64,000 bases of DNA from the NCBI GenBank assembly GCA_032718475.1, contig JAUCBJ010009092.1, positions 62,001 through 126,000 of the forward strand. Reading direction: 5' to 3'. Both the position numbers and the translations under genes were made by a program. This document shows, piece by piece, positions 1 through 9,891 of this stretch (position 1 is the first letter of the stretch; every line of letters starts with the position of its first letter). The DNA comes from Nemertoderma westbladi. Lineage: Eukaryota > Xenacoelomorpha > Nemertodermatida > Nemertodermatidae. The notes beneath the pieces are model-generated. The model did not search any database and was not told where the DNA came from. It saw only the letters and a list, made by a program, of their open reading frames with translations.

Positions 1-1090
1 TTTATCGATGTCGGCACATTGCTTTATCGATGTCGGCACATTGCTTTATCGATGTCGGCACATTGCTTTATCGATGTCGGCACATTGCTTTATCGATGTC
101 GGCACATTGCTTTATCGATGTCGGCACATTGCTTTATCGATGTCGGCATATTGCTTTATCGATGTCGGCACATTGATTTATCGATGTCGGCACATTGATT
201 TATCGATGTCGGCACATTGCTTTATCGATGTTAGCACATTGCTTTATTGATGTCGGCACATTGCTTTATCGATGTCGGCACATTGCTTTATCGATGTCGG
301 CACATTGCTTTATCGATGTCGGCACATTGCTTTATCGATGTCGGCACATTGATTAATCGATGTCGGCACATTGCTTTATCGATGTCGGCACATTGATTTA
401 TCGATGTCGGCACATTGCTTTATCGATGTCGGCACATTGCTTTATCGATGTCGGCACATTGCTTTATCGATATCGGCACATTGCTTTATCGATGTCGGCA
501 CATTGCTTTATCGATGTCGGCACATTGCTTTATCGATGTCGGCACATTGCTTTATCGATGTCGGAACATTGCTTTATCGATATCGGCACATTGCTTTATC
601 GATGTCGGCACATTGCTTTATCGATGTCGGCACATTGCTTTATCGGTGTCGGCACATTGCTTTATCGATGTCGGCACATTGCTTTATCGATGTCGGCACA
701 TTGCTTTATCGATGTCGGCACATTGCTTTATCGATGTCGGCACATTGTTTTATCGATATCGGCACATTGCTTTATCGATGTCGGCACATTGCTTTATCGA
801 TGTCGGCACATTGCTTTATCGATGTCGGCACATTGCTTTATCGATGTCGGCACATTGCTTTATCGATGTCGGCACATTGCTTTATCGATGTCGGCACATT
901 GCTTTATCGATGTCGGCACATTGCTTTATCGATGTCGGCACATTGCTTTATCGATGTCGGCACATTGCTTTATCGGTGTCGGTTAATTGCTTTATCGATG
1001 TCGGCATATTGCTTTATCGATGTCGGCACATTGCTTTATCGATGTCGGCATATTGCTTTATCGATGTCGGCACATTGATTTATCGATATC
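1..1090. repeat. 22-bp minisatellite, about 49 copies
   Basis: Head-to-tail copies of a 22-bp unit (tttatcgatgtcggcacatt plus gc) run from the window edge to about 1090. Scattered single-base variants occur, such as gattta for gcttta and atatcgg for atgtcgg. The array continues off the left edge. Because 22 is not a multiple of three, each frame cycles through the unit every 66 bp, giving open frames of up to 259 codons that are repeat artefacts. The right end overlaps the last codons of the neighbouring minus-strand gene. Confidence 0.97.
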
Positions 1091-2947
1091 TGCCTGAGGT
1101 TTTCTTCTATGTCGCCGAATGTATCTCCGGGTATCTTCCAATGTTGTATACCGGTAGTCGGGAATCAAACCGTCCACCATTGTCTTGTACATAAATCTAG
1201 AACGTTCTAAATGATTTCTAGTCAGTTCTAATTGGTTGCTAAGTAGTTCCCACATGGCTGACAATGCCTGCGATTCATCGACTTGTCGAGAGGGGGCGTG
1301 ACGCATTCCCGAACCGGAATCCCTGGGGAATCCACCGGTGTTCCAATAATAATCGAACTTCTGTTCCGAATCCCTTCGCGGAGAACTCGAATGGGTTGCT
1401 GATTGGTTTCTATGGCTACGGCGTCTACTATCCTCCGATTCGCTGGATTCCGACACCAGGCGAAGCTTCTGGTGTTTCTTTCGGTAGCGTTTTTCGTGTT
1501 TCGGTTTCCGAGATTCGCCGATGTCCCGTTCCCGAGTTCGGACTTCCGGAACTTCTTCAACCATCGACTCCGACGAGAACTTAGCGGAGACGGATTCGGC
1601 CGTCTCGAAGGACTCGGAATAGTTAGTTCCCTCGGAGCCCCTAGAGGGCGACCGACTCCCGTCTCTTCCGACTCCGGACGCGGCCGAAGTCGGACGACTT
1701 TCTTCCTCGATGAGCTCCGGGATGCTCTCGGTGACAGACACCTCGCTCGCTACCCTCTCCTCGCCCTCGTCTTCCCGCGTCTCGTCGGTTTTAATGTAAC
1801 GTTTCCGACGACGAATCGGTTTAGGAATTTCTACTTTCTCCTCAATAATCTTCACTTCGATATCTTCACCAACTTCCTCGACCGCGACGTCGATCGGAAC
1901 TGCCTCGAGCCCGAAATCGTCGTCGAAGCTCATCACGTGACCGAATATATTATTGGCGTTATCTTCCGGTTCCTCAACGACGTAATTGGACTCGGTTCTC
2001 TTTAGGATGGGTTTCTCCGGCGTCGTCGATCTCGCGGGAACCAACTCGGCCGGGTCCATCAGGATCTCCGGGAAGTCTAGGACCTCGTTGAGACTCGCCT
2101 GGGACTCGATGACGTCAGACATTGCTTCCGACACGCCGCCCACTGAGAGCGGCGCGGCGAATCGGACTTCCTTCCGGGTCGCCGGTAACGATCCCGATTC
2201 CCACTCCAACGCGTCGCTATGGTATTCCACATCGCTACCCATATTCTCAATAAATTTTCCTAAAGCCTCTTCTTCTGCATCAAAATCATCCACTTCTTTC
2301 TTCTTAACGATATTGACGACATCGTCTACGTCATCCTTAAATGGTTTCCCCACCTCGTTTCTATTAGCGTAGTCATGGCGACTCCAACTTGATTTGTTAT
2401 TATCTTTATTGGCACTTTTAAGAAATCGGGCACCAGCTCCTGTTTCGAACTGTCTGGGTGTCGATATCGACAGGTCTGTAGTACTTTGAGAGACGTCCCC
2501 CAACTCCCCTCCGGTATCCCCTATAGTGTGGCCACTCATTGCTCTCATAGTCGCGGTCTTCCTTCCCAGTCTATCTAGGTAGGTATCCACTTTACTTTTT
2601 TCCTCTTTCGCTACGTCCACCTTGACGGATCGCTTCCCCGCCAAGGTATCCTGGGCTTTTAGTAGCAACGCCTCCGTAGCTGAGCCACGCCGCTGCATTG
2701 TATCAATACTACTCCAGGGATTTGGCATGCGGTTGCTATCAGCAGCTGGGTAACTACGGGCCACTGGGTGACCAGCTGAGTGTCTGGGAGCGGAATTGGT
2801 GGCGTTGTCTTCCCGACGTACAGAATCGCTACTCCTAACGGCGGGAAATCCGGAGCCACCCAACCCGCCGTGAGCCCGAGCCCCAGAACGAAAGATTGAA
2901 TCGCTACTGTGGGAGGGTTGTAATCCTGTTAGTTCTCTGGGAAACAT
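1058..2947 (-). CDS. C19orf44: C19orf44-like protein (DUF4614 family), 629 aa
   Basis: A 629-residue, largely disordered, Ser/Glu/Arg-rich protein. The C-terminal third carries what I recognise as the DUF4614 signature. A YSESFE motif lies near residue 440. Further on, a helix-forming segment (LLSNQLELTRNHLERSRF) is followed by TTLEDTRRYIRRHR at about residues 597-610. Human C19orf44 has the same order: YSEDFE, then a QLSLTQ helix, then HTLEEAKEYIRCHR. A central FDDDFGLE segment and an N-terminal RFLKS motif also fit. The molecular function of the family is not established. The start is the first in-frame Met; an upstream 5' exon cannot be excluded, since a TTTCCCAG acceptor-like sequence overlaps the start. 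No intron is visible, although vertebrate homologues are spliced. About the last 11 codons and the TAA stop lie inside the 22-bp minisatellite, so the native C-terminus appears replaced by repeat sequence. Confidence 0.75.
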   Translation of the reverse strand: MFPRELTGLQPSHSSDSIFRSGARAHGGLGGSGFPAVRSSDSVRREDNATNSAPRHSAGHPVARSYPAADSNRMPNPWSSIDTMQRRGSATEALLLKAQDTLAGKRSVKVDVAKEEKSKVDTYLDRLGRKTATMRAMSGHTIGDTGGELGDVSQSTTDLSISTPRQFETGAGARFLKSANKDNNKSSWSRHDYANRNEVGKPFKDDVDDVVNIVKKKEVDDFDAEEEALGKFIENMGSDVEYHSDALEWESGSLPATRKEVRFAAPLSVGGVSEAMSDVIESQASLNEVLDFPEILMDPAELVPARSTTPEKPILKRTESNYVVEEPEDNANNIFGHVMSFDDDFGLEAVPIDVAVEEVGEDIEVKIIEEKVEIPKPIRRRKRYIKTDETREDEGEERVASEVSVTESIPELIEEESRPTSAASGVGRDGSRSPSRGSEGTNYSESFETAESVSAKFSSESMVEEVPEVRTRERDIGESRKPKHEKRYRKKHQKLRLVSESSESEDSRRRSHRNQSATHSSSPRRDSEQKFDYYWNTGGFPRDSGSGMRHAPSRQVDESQALSAMWELLSNQLELTRNHLERSRFMYKTMVDGLIPDYRYTTLEDTRRYIRRHRRKPQADIDKSMCRHR

Positions 2948-3070
2948 AGTTTGGAATCAAGTCAATGTGGGTAAAGGGTGTTTATTAAGTACCGATATTA
3001 CTACAGGTAGTTGTAAATAAAATAGGTAGGTAGCAGAGGTAGGTAGATGAGCGATGCGGGTGTATCTGAT

Positions 3071-3496
3071 TCAATTAAACAAGGTATTGTGACGCGCGAG
3101 TAATCTTCTAGATTGTTCTACAGTGTTGTTTGATTTGTTGATCAAGTTTCGACGCGACTCTTTCCATTCGTACACTGTGTGGGTCCGAGGCAAGGATGAA
3201 TCACCAGATCCGTTGCCTAGGCGATAATAAAGACCATCTGTCGTAACCAATGCGTGACGACAATCCTCACGATTTACGCGGGATTTATCCAATAAGTTTA
3301 TTATATTTTCATATCGATTAAATGCAGCCGAATCAGCGAGATCGCGGTTATTTATCGCCGATAACTCTTGTATGAAATGGTCGACTTCGGAAGACGTGAC
3401 TGAGGGAGTATTTTCTGTGACGACTTCCGGCGGAAATGTGGAGGTTGATGCGGTGTATGTGGGCGTTTGTGAAGGGTTGGTGATGTTGATGTTCAT
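3071..3496 (-). CDS. hypothetical protein, 141 aa
   Basis: An uncharacterised 141-residue ORF. The N-terminus is Thr/Ser/Pro-rich and low-complexity (about residues 1-40). It is followed by a compact, polar and probably helical domain with varied composition (about 45-141), ending in a basic stretch. There is no signal peptide, membrane segment or motif I recognise. It lies 123 bp upstream of the C19orf44-like gene on the same strand, so it could be a separate gene, an upstream ORF on the same transcript or part of a spliced exon. An X-box-like sequence sits about 123 bp upstream of the Met, which would suit a ciliary gene, but that is inference. Its non-repetitive, codon-like composition is the main reason for keeping it. 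Confidence 0.4.
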   Translation of the reverse strand: MNINITNPSQTPTYTASTSTFPPEVVTENTPSVTSSEVDHFIQELSAINNRDLADSAAFNRYENIINLLDKSRVNREDCRHALVTTDGLYYRLGNGSGDSSLPRTHTVYEWKESRRNLINKSNNTVEQSRRLLARHNTLFN

Positions 3497-3618
3497 ATCA
3501 GTGAGTAGCGTATGTAATATAAGTACCGGTACCGAAATAGGGATAGTTGGAAATACAGCACAATATGTGCCGGTGACAAGGCCTACAGGTTCAAAATCAG
3601 ATGCTTGTTTATCAGTCG

Positions 3619-3631
3619 GTTGCTAGGATAC
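3619..3631 (-). promoter_or_regulatory. X-box (RFX-site)-like sequence
   Basis: The sequence gttgctaggatac matches the RFX X-box consensus GTTGCYAGGNAAC at all but one position. It lies about 123 bp upstream of the Met of the 141-aa ORF, within the usual distance for animal ciliary promoters. The site is nearly palindromic, so the strand is nominal. Support is sequence match and position only. Confidence 0.3.
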
Positions 3632-4658
3632 GGGCAAAGCCAGCTGGCATTGGTTAAATTGTGCGTACTGTGTGTAGCGCATACTAGCTTTTTAAGTAGT
3701 TATAGTAAATTATTTAATAATACGCAATGGGGCAATGGTATAAAGCGCACGCCTTGTATAAAATATGAATGAAATACAAATACGAAATATAATAAAATAC
3801 GTATCAAATAAAATTTATATATAAAAGTTAAAAAATAGTATTACATCACTTCATTTGTTGTATCATATTATGGTGTCGCTCGCCTGGTTGGTTTGGTATG
3901 TAGTCCAAGGAACAGATAAAAGCTCCCGAAAGCTCCCTGGTTGGTTTGGTATGTAGTCCAAGGAACAGATAAAGAGCTCCCGAAAGCTCCCTGGTTGGTT
4001 TGGTATGTAGTCCAAGGAACAGATAAAAGCTCCCGAAAGCTCCCGTATTAGTTAAGCGGGCCAGTACAACGCAATTTTTAGTTTTAATCTCCATTAACAA
4101 TTTGCGGCAGAAACTTATTTGAATTTGACATGAACTAACAAAAACAATTACCTGAATATGCTGTATTGCACATTTAAGCAGGAAATATTTTCACAAACGA
4201 CCATTAATACCAATAATTAATACCAATAATAATGCAAAGAGACGGCCAAGTACTGTAGGGTTGAGCACGATAGTGCAGTGGCAGCAATGGGCTCATTCCA
4301 TGAAAAGGTCAACCTCCCCACTAATTTCTAAAAATGAGATGTAGCTTTTAATTTATACTTATTTTAGGTCAAAATTTATCGTACTTCATGAATTCAGTGC
4401 TAAAAATTGTATCAACACAGGTGGTTTATCAAAAATAGTCGAATTACAAATTATGCACCTGCTCTGCACAAAATGTGAATAAAAGTGTGCAAAAGTTTCG
4501 TTTCCTGTAGGCACATCCTATGACCAATAAATTAACATTTCTGAGCATGTACCAAATCAAATACAAACCAATTTCTCGAATTTTTTTGGTTTCTTTTAAT
4601 TTCACCAGTGTTTCATTCCTCTGAAATGAAATCGATAAAGTTACTGTAATCATGTGAT
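3632..4658. other. AT-rich non-coding stretch
   Basis: No convincing gene. It contains a three-copy 53-54 bp repeat (3883-4044) and otherwise A/T-rich single-copy-looking sequence. The short open frames here are low-complexity or repeat-derived. Confidence 0.6.
3883..4044. repeat. 53/54-bp tandem repeat, 3 copies
   Basis: Three near-identical units begin cctggttggtttggtatgta at 3883, 3936 and 3990. The middle unit carries one extra base (aaagag for aaag). Each unit contains the agctcccgaaagctccc segment. Confidence 0.9.
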
Positions 4659-5938
4659 GTCCCATACTTTACCTAAAATAGTGAAATTTTCAGTTTATTC
4701 ACAGAGATGTAACTCAGCCTAATCACCCAGTGGAATGCAAAGCACGTTTGTGTTGCGTCATCGTATAAAACAATTAGTTTCATCTTCACTCCCTCAGAAA
4801 TATAATGGCGGCCAATTGAAAATTGTCCCATACTTTACCATTATAATGGCGATTACATTAGTGCACTGTATTAATGTAATATATGAAACCTGGAGGGCAG
4901 GAGTGTTATAATGCTTTAGGGTGATAGTAGGGGGAAGCATAGAAGTATGTATTTGAACTAAGAATCATTCCTCAATTAACTAATCTTTGAGTTTATGCAT
5001 GTAAAGTCCCGTACTTTACAACAAATTTCAAAGAATTTAGTTTTTTAGCAGATAAGAAGATCGGTAAGTACAGTAATTGATACATTTTCAGAAAAATGGA
5101 AAGAAATTCTAAACTTTTTACAGACTACATACCAAGTTTGGTTATATTTCATCAATGATTGGCGGACTTATTTCGGTTTTTATCAAAATTTTGAAACTAT
5201 CGGTACCAACAGACAGACTGTCTGATATGTGACCTTTGATTCCTTAAACTTCAGATTCTTTCCAAACTTTTGACAGACTTAATACGTACCAGGTTTGGTT
5301 TAATTTCATCTAAAAATGACCGAGATATACAGTATTAGCGATCAAAAATTAGACAGATGACATACAACTCCTAAGGGCACCCATATGCTAAGACTTCGGG
5401 TCAATTTGTGGGCCGCCCCACATTTGGTATCCATATCTTGGTTGGAAATACTTAGTTGCACTTTATTATCACTAATTATCCAGAAATTACTGTTAGGTTA
5501 AGTGTAAGAGACCATTTTAACCATAAAATTCGTACAGGTCCCGTACTTTACTTAGCAATGTCCCATACTTTACCACACAAACCACACTGTAAAAAATTAG
5601 CAATGCAGCAATTCGTCTTATATTTATATTTTTATTTAAGCTTAATAATACAGCTTTATCCTAAACATCAACTCAACACCGTACCTGCGCACAATTCGCT
5701 AAATTTTAGAATTGAAATCATAAATTAAAAAATACCATTTCGTACGAATCCGTACTTTACCTTAATTTGACAAGCTGGCGTTTTCTCAAAAGTGACTAAG
5801 TCCCGCCATAAGCTTCGCGAAATCAAAGCTGATATTCGAAAGTTTAATCCAAGCACAATTTTGTGCACATATGTGCTGTGGATAACATTGTACAGGCAAT
5901 CAAAGTTCAAAATTGTGTACGAATGTCCCGTACTTTAC
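4659..5938 (+). repeat. GTCCCRTACTTTAC motif at about 178-bp spacing
   Basis: The 14-mer gtccc(a/g)tactttac occurs at 4659, 4825, 5006, 5538, 5560 and 5925. A 5'-mutated copy (atccgtactttac) is at 5748. Spacings are 166, 181, 532 (about 3 x 177), 22, about 187 and about 178 bp. DNA between the motifs is not obviously similar. This may be an ancient satellite with one preserved box or a set of protein-binding sites. No gene is seen in the interval. Confidence 0.6.
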
Positions 5939-6062
5939 TTTGGAATGAGCCAATGATGGTATTATTGACAGATGGGAGGCCATATGGTTGGGGACGTAAA
6001 TTCCGGACATACAAGGCATCAGGTAGTATTTCCTGGTCTACGTTTTAATAGAGTCGCTACAC

Positions 6063-6116
6063 TTGCTCAATGGATAGATCGTCAGAATTCCAACCCGGAT
6101 GTAACCAGTTCGATCC
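6063..6116 (+). other. tRNA-derived (SINE-like) A-box/B-box sequence
   Basis: An A-box-like ttgctcaatgg (6063-6073) and a B box gttcgatcc (6108-6116) that fits GWTCRANNC are spaced 35 bp apart, as in tRNA genes. The flanks do not fold into acceptor or T stems, so this is not an intact tRNA. It could be a decayed tRNA or the head of a SINE. Downstream sequence to about 6250 is A/T-rich and gene-free. Confidence 0.35.
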
Positions 6117-6252
6117 CACCTTGACTTCATTGCCGACTTTGCAAAATTGTGCCCAACGAAAGTTATACAGTAGTAAATGCAAAGTAATTATATTTTTATT
6201 CCTTGGGTTTAATATGTTTATTTTTTCCGATTTAATTTTCGTTTGTTTCCAA

Positions 6253-7315
6253 TATAGGTGGACATGTTGTGGTTCTATAGGTGGACATGTTGTTTGGTTC
6301 TATAGGTGGACATGTTGTGGTTCTATAGGTGGACATGTTGTGGTTCTATAGGTGGACATGTTGTTTGGTTCTATAGGTGGACATGTTGTTTGGTTCTATA
6401 GGTGGACATGTTGTTTGGTTCTATAGGTGGACATGTTGTTTGGTTCTATAGGTGGACATGTTGTGGTTCTATAGGTGGACATGTTGTTTGGTTCTATAGG
6501 TGGACATGTTGTGGTTCTATAGGTGGACATGTTGTGGTTCTATAGGTGGACATGTTGTTTGGTTCTATAGGTGGACATGTTGTTTGGTTCTATAGGTGGA
6601 CATGTTGTTTGGTTCTATAGGTGGACATGTTGTTTGGTTCTATAGGTGGACATGTTGTTTGGTTCTATAGGTGGACATGTGGTTTGGTTCTATAGGTGGA
6701 CATGTTGTTTGGTTCTATAGGTGGACATGTTGTTTGGTTCTATAGGTGGACATGTTGTTTGGTTCTATAGGTGGACATGTTGTTTGGTTCTATAGGTGGA
6801 CATGTTGTTTGGTTCTATAGGTGGACATGTTGTGGTTCTATAGGTGGACATGTTGTGGTTCTATAGGTGGACATGTTGTTTGGTTCTATAGGTGGACATG
6901 TTGTTTGGTTCTATAGGTGGACATGTTGTTTGGTTCTATAGGTGGACATGTTGTTTGGTTCTATAGGTGGACATGTTGTTTGGTTCTATAGGTGGACATG
7001 TGGTTTGGTTCTATAGGTGGACATGTTGTTTGGTTCTATAGGTGGACATGTTGTTTGGTTCTATAGGTGGACATGTTGTTTGGTTCTATAGGTGGACATG
7101 TTGTTTGGTTCTATAGGTGGACATGTTGTTTGGTTCTATAGGTGGACATGTGGTTTGGTTCTATAGGTGGACATGTTGTTTGGTTCTATAGGTGGACATG
7201 TGGTTTGGTTCTATAGGTGGACATGTTGTTTGGTTCTATAGGTGGACATGTTGTTTGGTTCTATAGGTGGACATGTGGTTTGGTTCTATAGGTGGACATG
7301 TTGTTTGATTCTATT
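6253..7315. repeat. 23/25-bp minisatellite, about 43 copies
   Basis: The unit is tataggtggacatgttg followed by either tggttc (23 bp) or tttggttc (25 bp). The two lengths are interspersed: short forms cluster at 6253-6340, 6460-6530 and 6835-6870, and long forms dominate elsewhere. A gtggttt variant of the ttgttt segment recurs several times. The array ends cleanly at gattctattgg. It has no coding potential. Confidence 0.97.
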
Positions 7316-7589
7316 GGAAATTTACTGTATTGGTTTATTGGTGGGTAAAAATGTATTTTGAGGTAGACCCTACAGTATAATAGTCATACAGTATTTGACA
7401 TTCCACTTTTTTCGGAGTGGGAATTTGTGGGCATTTGAGCAGGTTCTAGAGAATTCGTTGCCATATTCGCAAACTAGAAGATTGTGCTGTAATGTTATAA
7501 TAGACATTAAGGGTATGCCTATTAGGCCTATTGCTTTTAAAATAATGTAGTTTAAAACCAATTTGAAAAAAATCCGACACATTAGACCG

Positions 7590-7614
7590 CCCCCCCCCCC
7601 CCCCCCCCCCCCCC
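7590..7614 (+). repeat. poly-C tract (25 C)
   Basis: An uninterrupted run of 25 cytosines. The length is likely polymorphic or uncertain in the assembly. Confidence 0.95.
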
Positions 7615-7725
7615 ACCTCCATTCCCCCTATACGAGTAACATTTGCAAACTTTTATTTGGAATTGGGTTTAATATAAATTTGCATTAATTTGCACTAACC
7701 ATTTCAGAAAAAACATGAAGAAGAT

Positions 7726-7817
7726 ATGAATTATTAATTACAAAATGATTTCGAAAAACGATAGCACAAGAGATGAATTATTAATTACAAAATAATTTCG
7801 GAAAAACGATAGCACAA
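7726..7817. repeat. 47-bp direct duplication
   Basis: The segment atgaattattaattacaaaa through gatagcacaa occurs at 7726 and again at 7773 with one or two differences. Confidence 0.85.
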
Positions 7818-8071
7818 TCATAACACGTTCATGGGTCCTTCGCGAAGCACGAGGCTCAGTTATGAGATACAAATTGAAATTGAGCTATTCTATAACAAAA
7901 TCGGTATTTAAGACATTTAACCACACCGCCAATAAATAAAAATAAGGGGAAAGTTCCTCCCCTTCAACCCGCCATTTAATCTGTACCCCAACCCAAAGGC
8001 GCACAGAGAACTGATGATAATTAAAGAATTGATGATAAGAAGGTATTAACCCGCGCCGCCGAGGACCCTTT

Positions 8072-8086
8072 GGGTCAAATTGACCC
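8072..8086. promoter_or_regulatory. IR3 palindrome GGGTCA-aat-TGACCC
   Basis: A perfect inverted repeat with a 3-bp spacer. Its core GGTCAnnnTGACC equals the minimal palindromic oestrogen-response element bound by steroid-type nuclear receptors. No gene start is visible nearby, so its role is unknown. Confidence 0.35.
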
Positions 8087-8177
8087 AAAATGAAGTTTAC
8101 ATGTACTGTACAAATTCAATATAATAATTGGGGTCACAATATTTCATGACTTCTCCTACTTTTTTATACTCTAATTT

Positions 8178-8192
8178 GGGTCAAAATGACCC
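8178..8192. promoter_or_regulatory. second IR3 palindrome GGGTCA-aaa-TGACCC
   Basis: The same half-sites and spacing as at 8072, 106 bp away, with a different spacer and unrelated flanks. Confidence 0.35.
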
Positions 8193-9159
8193 ATTATACT
8201 GTAGCTTTACTCATAATAACAGTTTTGCAAAGTCGAATTCTGTAAACACTGCATTTTTCCAAGTCAGGGTGATGCTTAATCAACATTGAAAAGTCAATTC
8301 GTCTGTTTGTATGTCGGTGCATGTGTGTGTGTGTAATATGGAAACCTGGTATTGCCCATGAACCATATTTCCTGTACGGAACGTCTTCTAATTAGGCCCT
8401 ACAAACAAAGTGTAGGCCTAGTCAGTGGCAATGTAGCGCAGCGTTAGGTCCAAATTGGTATACTTTAGGTCCTGTAACACATAATGATTTGAATTTATTG
8501 TAATTGGAAAATATACATCGCTTTAGGCGCTACCCTACTACACAGTAGGCCTACTACTAGCGTTTAGCCCCATAGCTATAGTAACTTACGGCCTGAGTAA
8601 CTTGGCCGTAAGTCGCAAATGAGTTTCCACACTGATAAAGCCTCACTTTTGGTCATTTTGATTGATTATTATCAATAATATACCGGGGCCAATTTGACTA
8701 TAGTGGTGAGGTGTACTGATTTATGTACACGCCATGGATGGAATGAGCGAGTTACTGTAGCTGGAAGTTTAATGTGGAGACGTGGAATTTTAATAAATTA
8801 ATTACTTTTAGATCAATTAAAAACAGATTTCAAAGCAAATCGCTTGAACTAATTAAAAACTATAATTGGTAAAAACTATGGGTAAGAGGGGACTAGAGCT
8901 GTATAATTTTTACGTATAATTATTTATTATACTATAAAATAATTAATTTCCATTAAAAAGCAGGTTGAAAATGAGAGTTTTTTTTATCGTAATTAACTTA
9001 ATTAAACTAATTACTGTAGCTGCTTTTATCTTAGCTTCTCGAAGGCCACACGCAAATTCAACTTGGAAAAATATCGAAATTTTGCCAAAAATCATGTGTA
9101 TCAAGTTTGGATAGATTTCATAGAGGAATGGCCGAGTTATTAACGTTTAAAATTGGACA

Positions 9160-9403
9160 CGACAGAACGACAGCCACACCGATAGAATTAAGTGGTAGGA
9201 CTACTCGTATTCTAAGCTCGCTTACTTTTGTGGCTCGTGGCTCGTCCCACAACAGAACGACAGACACACCGATTGAGTTAGTGGCACTCGTATTCTAAGC
9301 TCGCTTACTTTCGTGGCTCGCCCCACAACAGAACGACAGACACACCGATTGAGTTAGTGGCACTCGTATTCTAAGCTCGCTTACTTTCGTCGCTCGCCCC
9401 ACA
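9160..9403. repeat. 76-bp tandem repeat, 3 copies
   Basis: Units contain agaacgacagacacaccgat followed by actcgtattctaagctcgct and end in a ggctcgccccac segment. Copies lie at about 9160-9252 (diverged, longer), 9251-9327 and 9327-9403. The preceding sequence (about 9080-9160) has the agtttgg...gagttatt style common in decayed invertebrate repeats. Confidence 0.85.
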
Positions 9404-9526
9404 ATAATGTAACACTATAATATTGAGCAACTAACGTAACTTAACTAGAGTTGGAGCCCGAAATAACAGGTACATGTAACTGAATCCATTGGGTTCAACA
9501 TTGTTAGTTTACCTGTATTTTGGCTA

Positions 9527-9891
9527 TTATACTGTACATACCAGCACTGTACTCAATCTGGGATTCGTAACATATTGATCAGTGATAGATACAATAGCTA
9601 CGCCATATACCAGCATTGCCAGCTCTCTGCTCAGAATCCAAGTAGTGCCTGTTTCACCATGTAAAATGAAGTGGGCATATCCTCGGGAGGTGTTAAATAT
9701 AAACCTTGAACACCTGGGCCACAATATATCCTGATATGCCAAATCGCTGTTACTCGATTTACAGTTTTAAACGCATTCTTTGCGCCGATTAGTAACACTC
9801 GCCAACTTTGGCCTTGGTGGTGGTTAAATAAGTCCCGTACTGAGTGGATTGCTGACTCAATACCAGCCGGTAACCCACTGATCGGCACCAC
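9527..9891 (-). pseudogene. reverse transcriptase fragment, frameshifted
   Basis: Two overlapping minus-strand frames (9891-9631 and 9742-9527) together resemble a piece of a retroelement RT. The first has GLPAGIESAIHSVRDLF, then VLLIGAKNAFKTVNR, which sits where motif A is normally DARNAFNSxNR. The second continues LWPRCSRFIFNTSRGYA and LAMLVYGVAIVSI, the palm region around motif B. A frameshift lies near 9700. The QGDPL residues expected before LAMLVYG are lost, and motif A has Gly for the catalytic Asp. Hence a dead fragment. I cannot place the family with confidence; it is not the LINE type found elsewhere in the window. Confidence 0.6.

Larger units (their letters stand above)
7818..9106. 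other. non-coding stretch with two IR3 palindromes
   Basis: No supported gene. It is A/T-rich with a short GT run near 8326-8334 and local gtaggcctac-type palindromes around 8545-8555. The only ordered signals are the two GGGTCA inverted repeats at 8072 and 8178, listed separately. Confidence 0.5.

Noticed and set aside
1-1090. CRISPR-like array
   Set aside because: Head-to-tail units have no unique spacers and the context is animal DNA; it is a minisatellite. The same applies to the 23/25-bp and 42-bp arrays.
1-1194. Open frames of 200-259 codons in the 22-bp repeat (SMSAHCFIDVGTLLYRCRHIA)
   Set aside because: The 66-bp peptide period is three 22-bp units read in rotation. Three overlapping frames are open simultaneously.
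1264-2372. Plus-strand open frames opposite the C19orf44-like gene
   Set aside because: Antisense shadows of a long biased coding region. The minus-strand frame has family motifs and these do not.
3846-4100. An 84-codon ORF with LFLGLHTKPTRELSGA repeats
   Set aside because: It is a direct readout of the 53/54-bp tandem repeat with no other support.
6063-6116. A functional tRNA gene
   Set aside because: A and B boxes are recognisable but the acceptor and T stems do not pair. It is kept only as tRNA-derived sequence.
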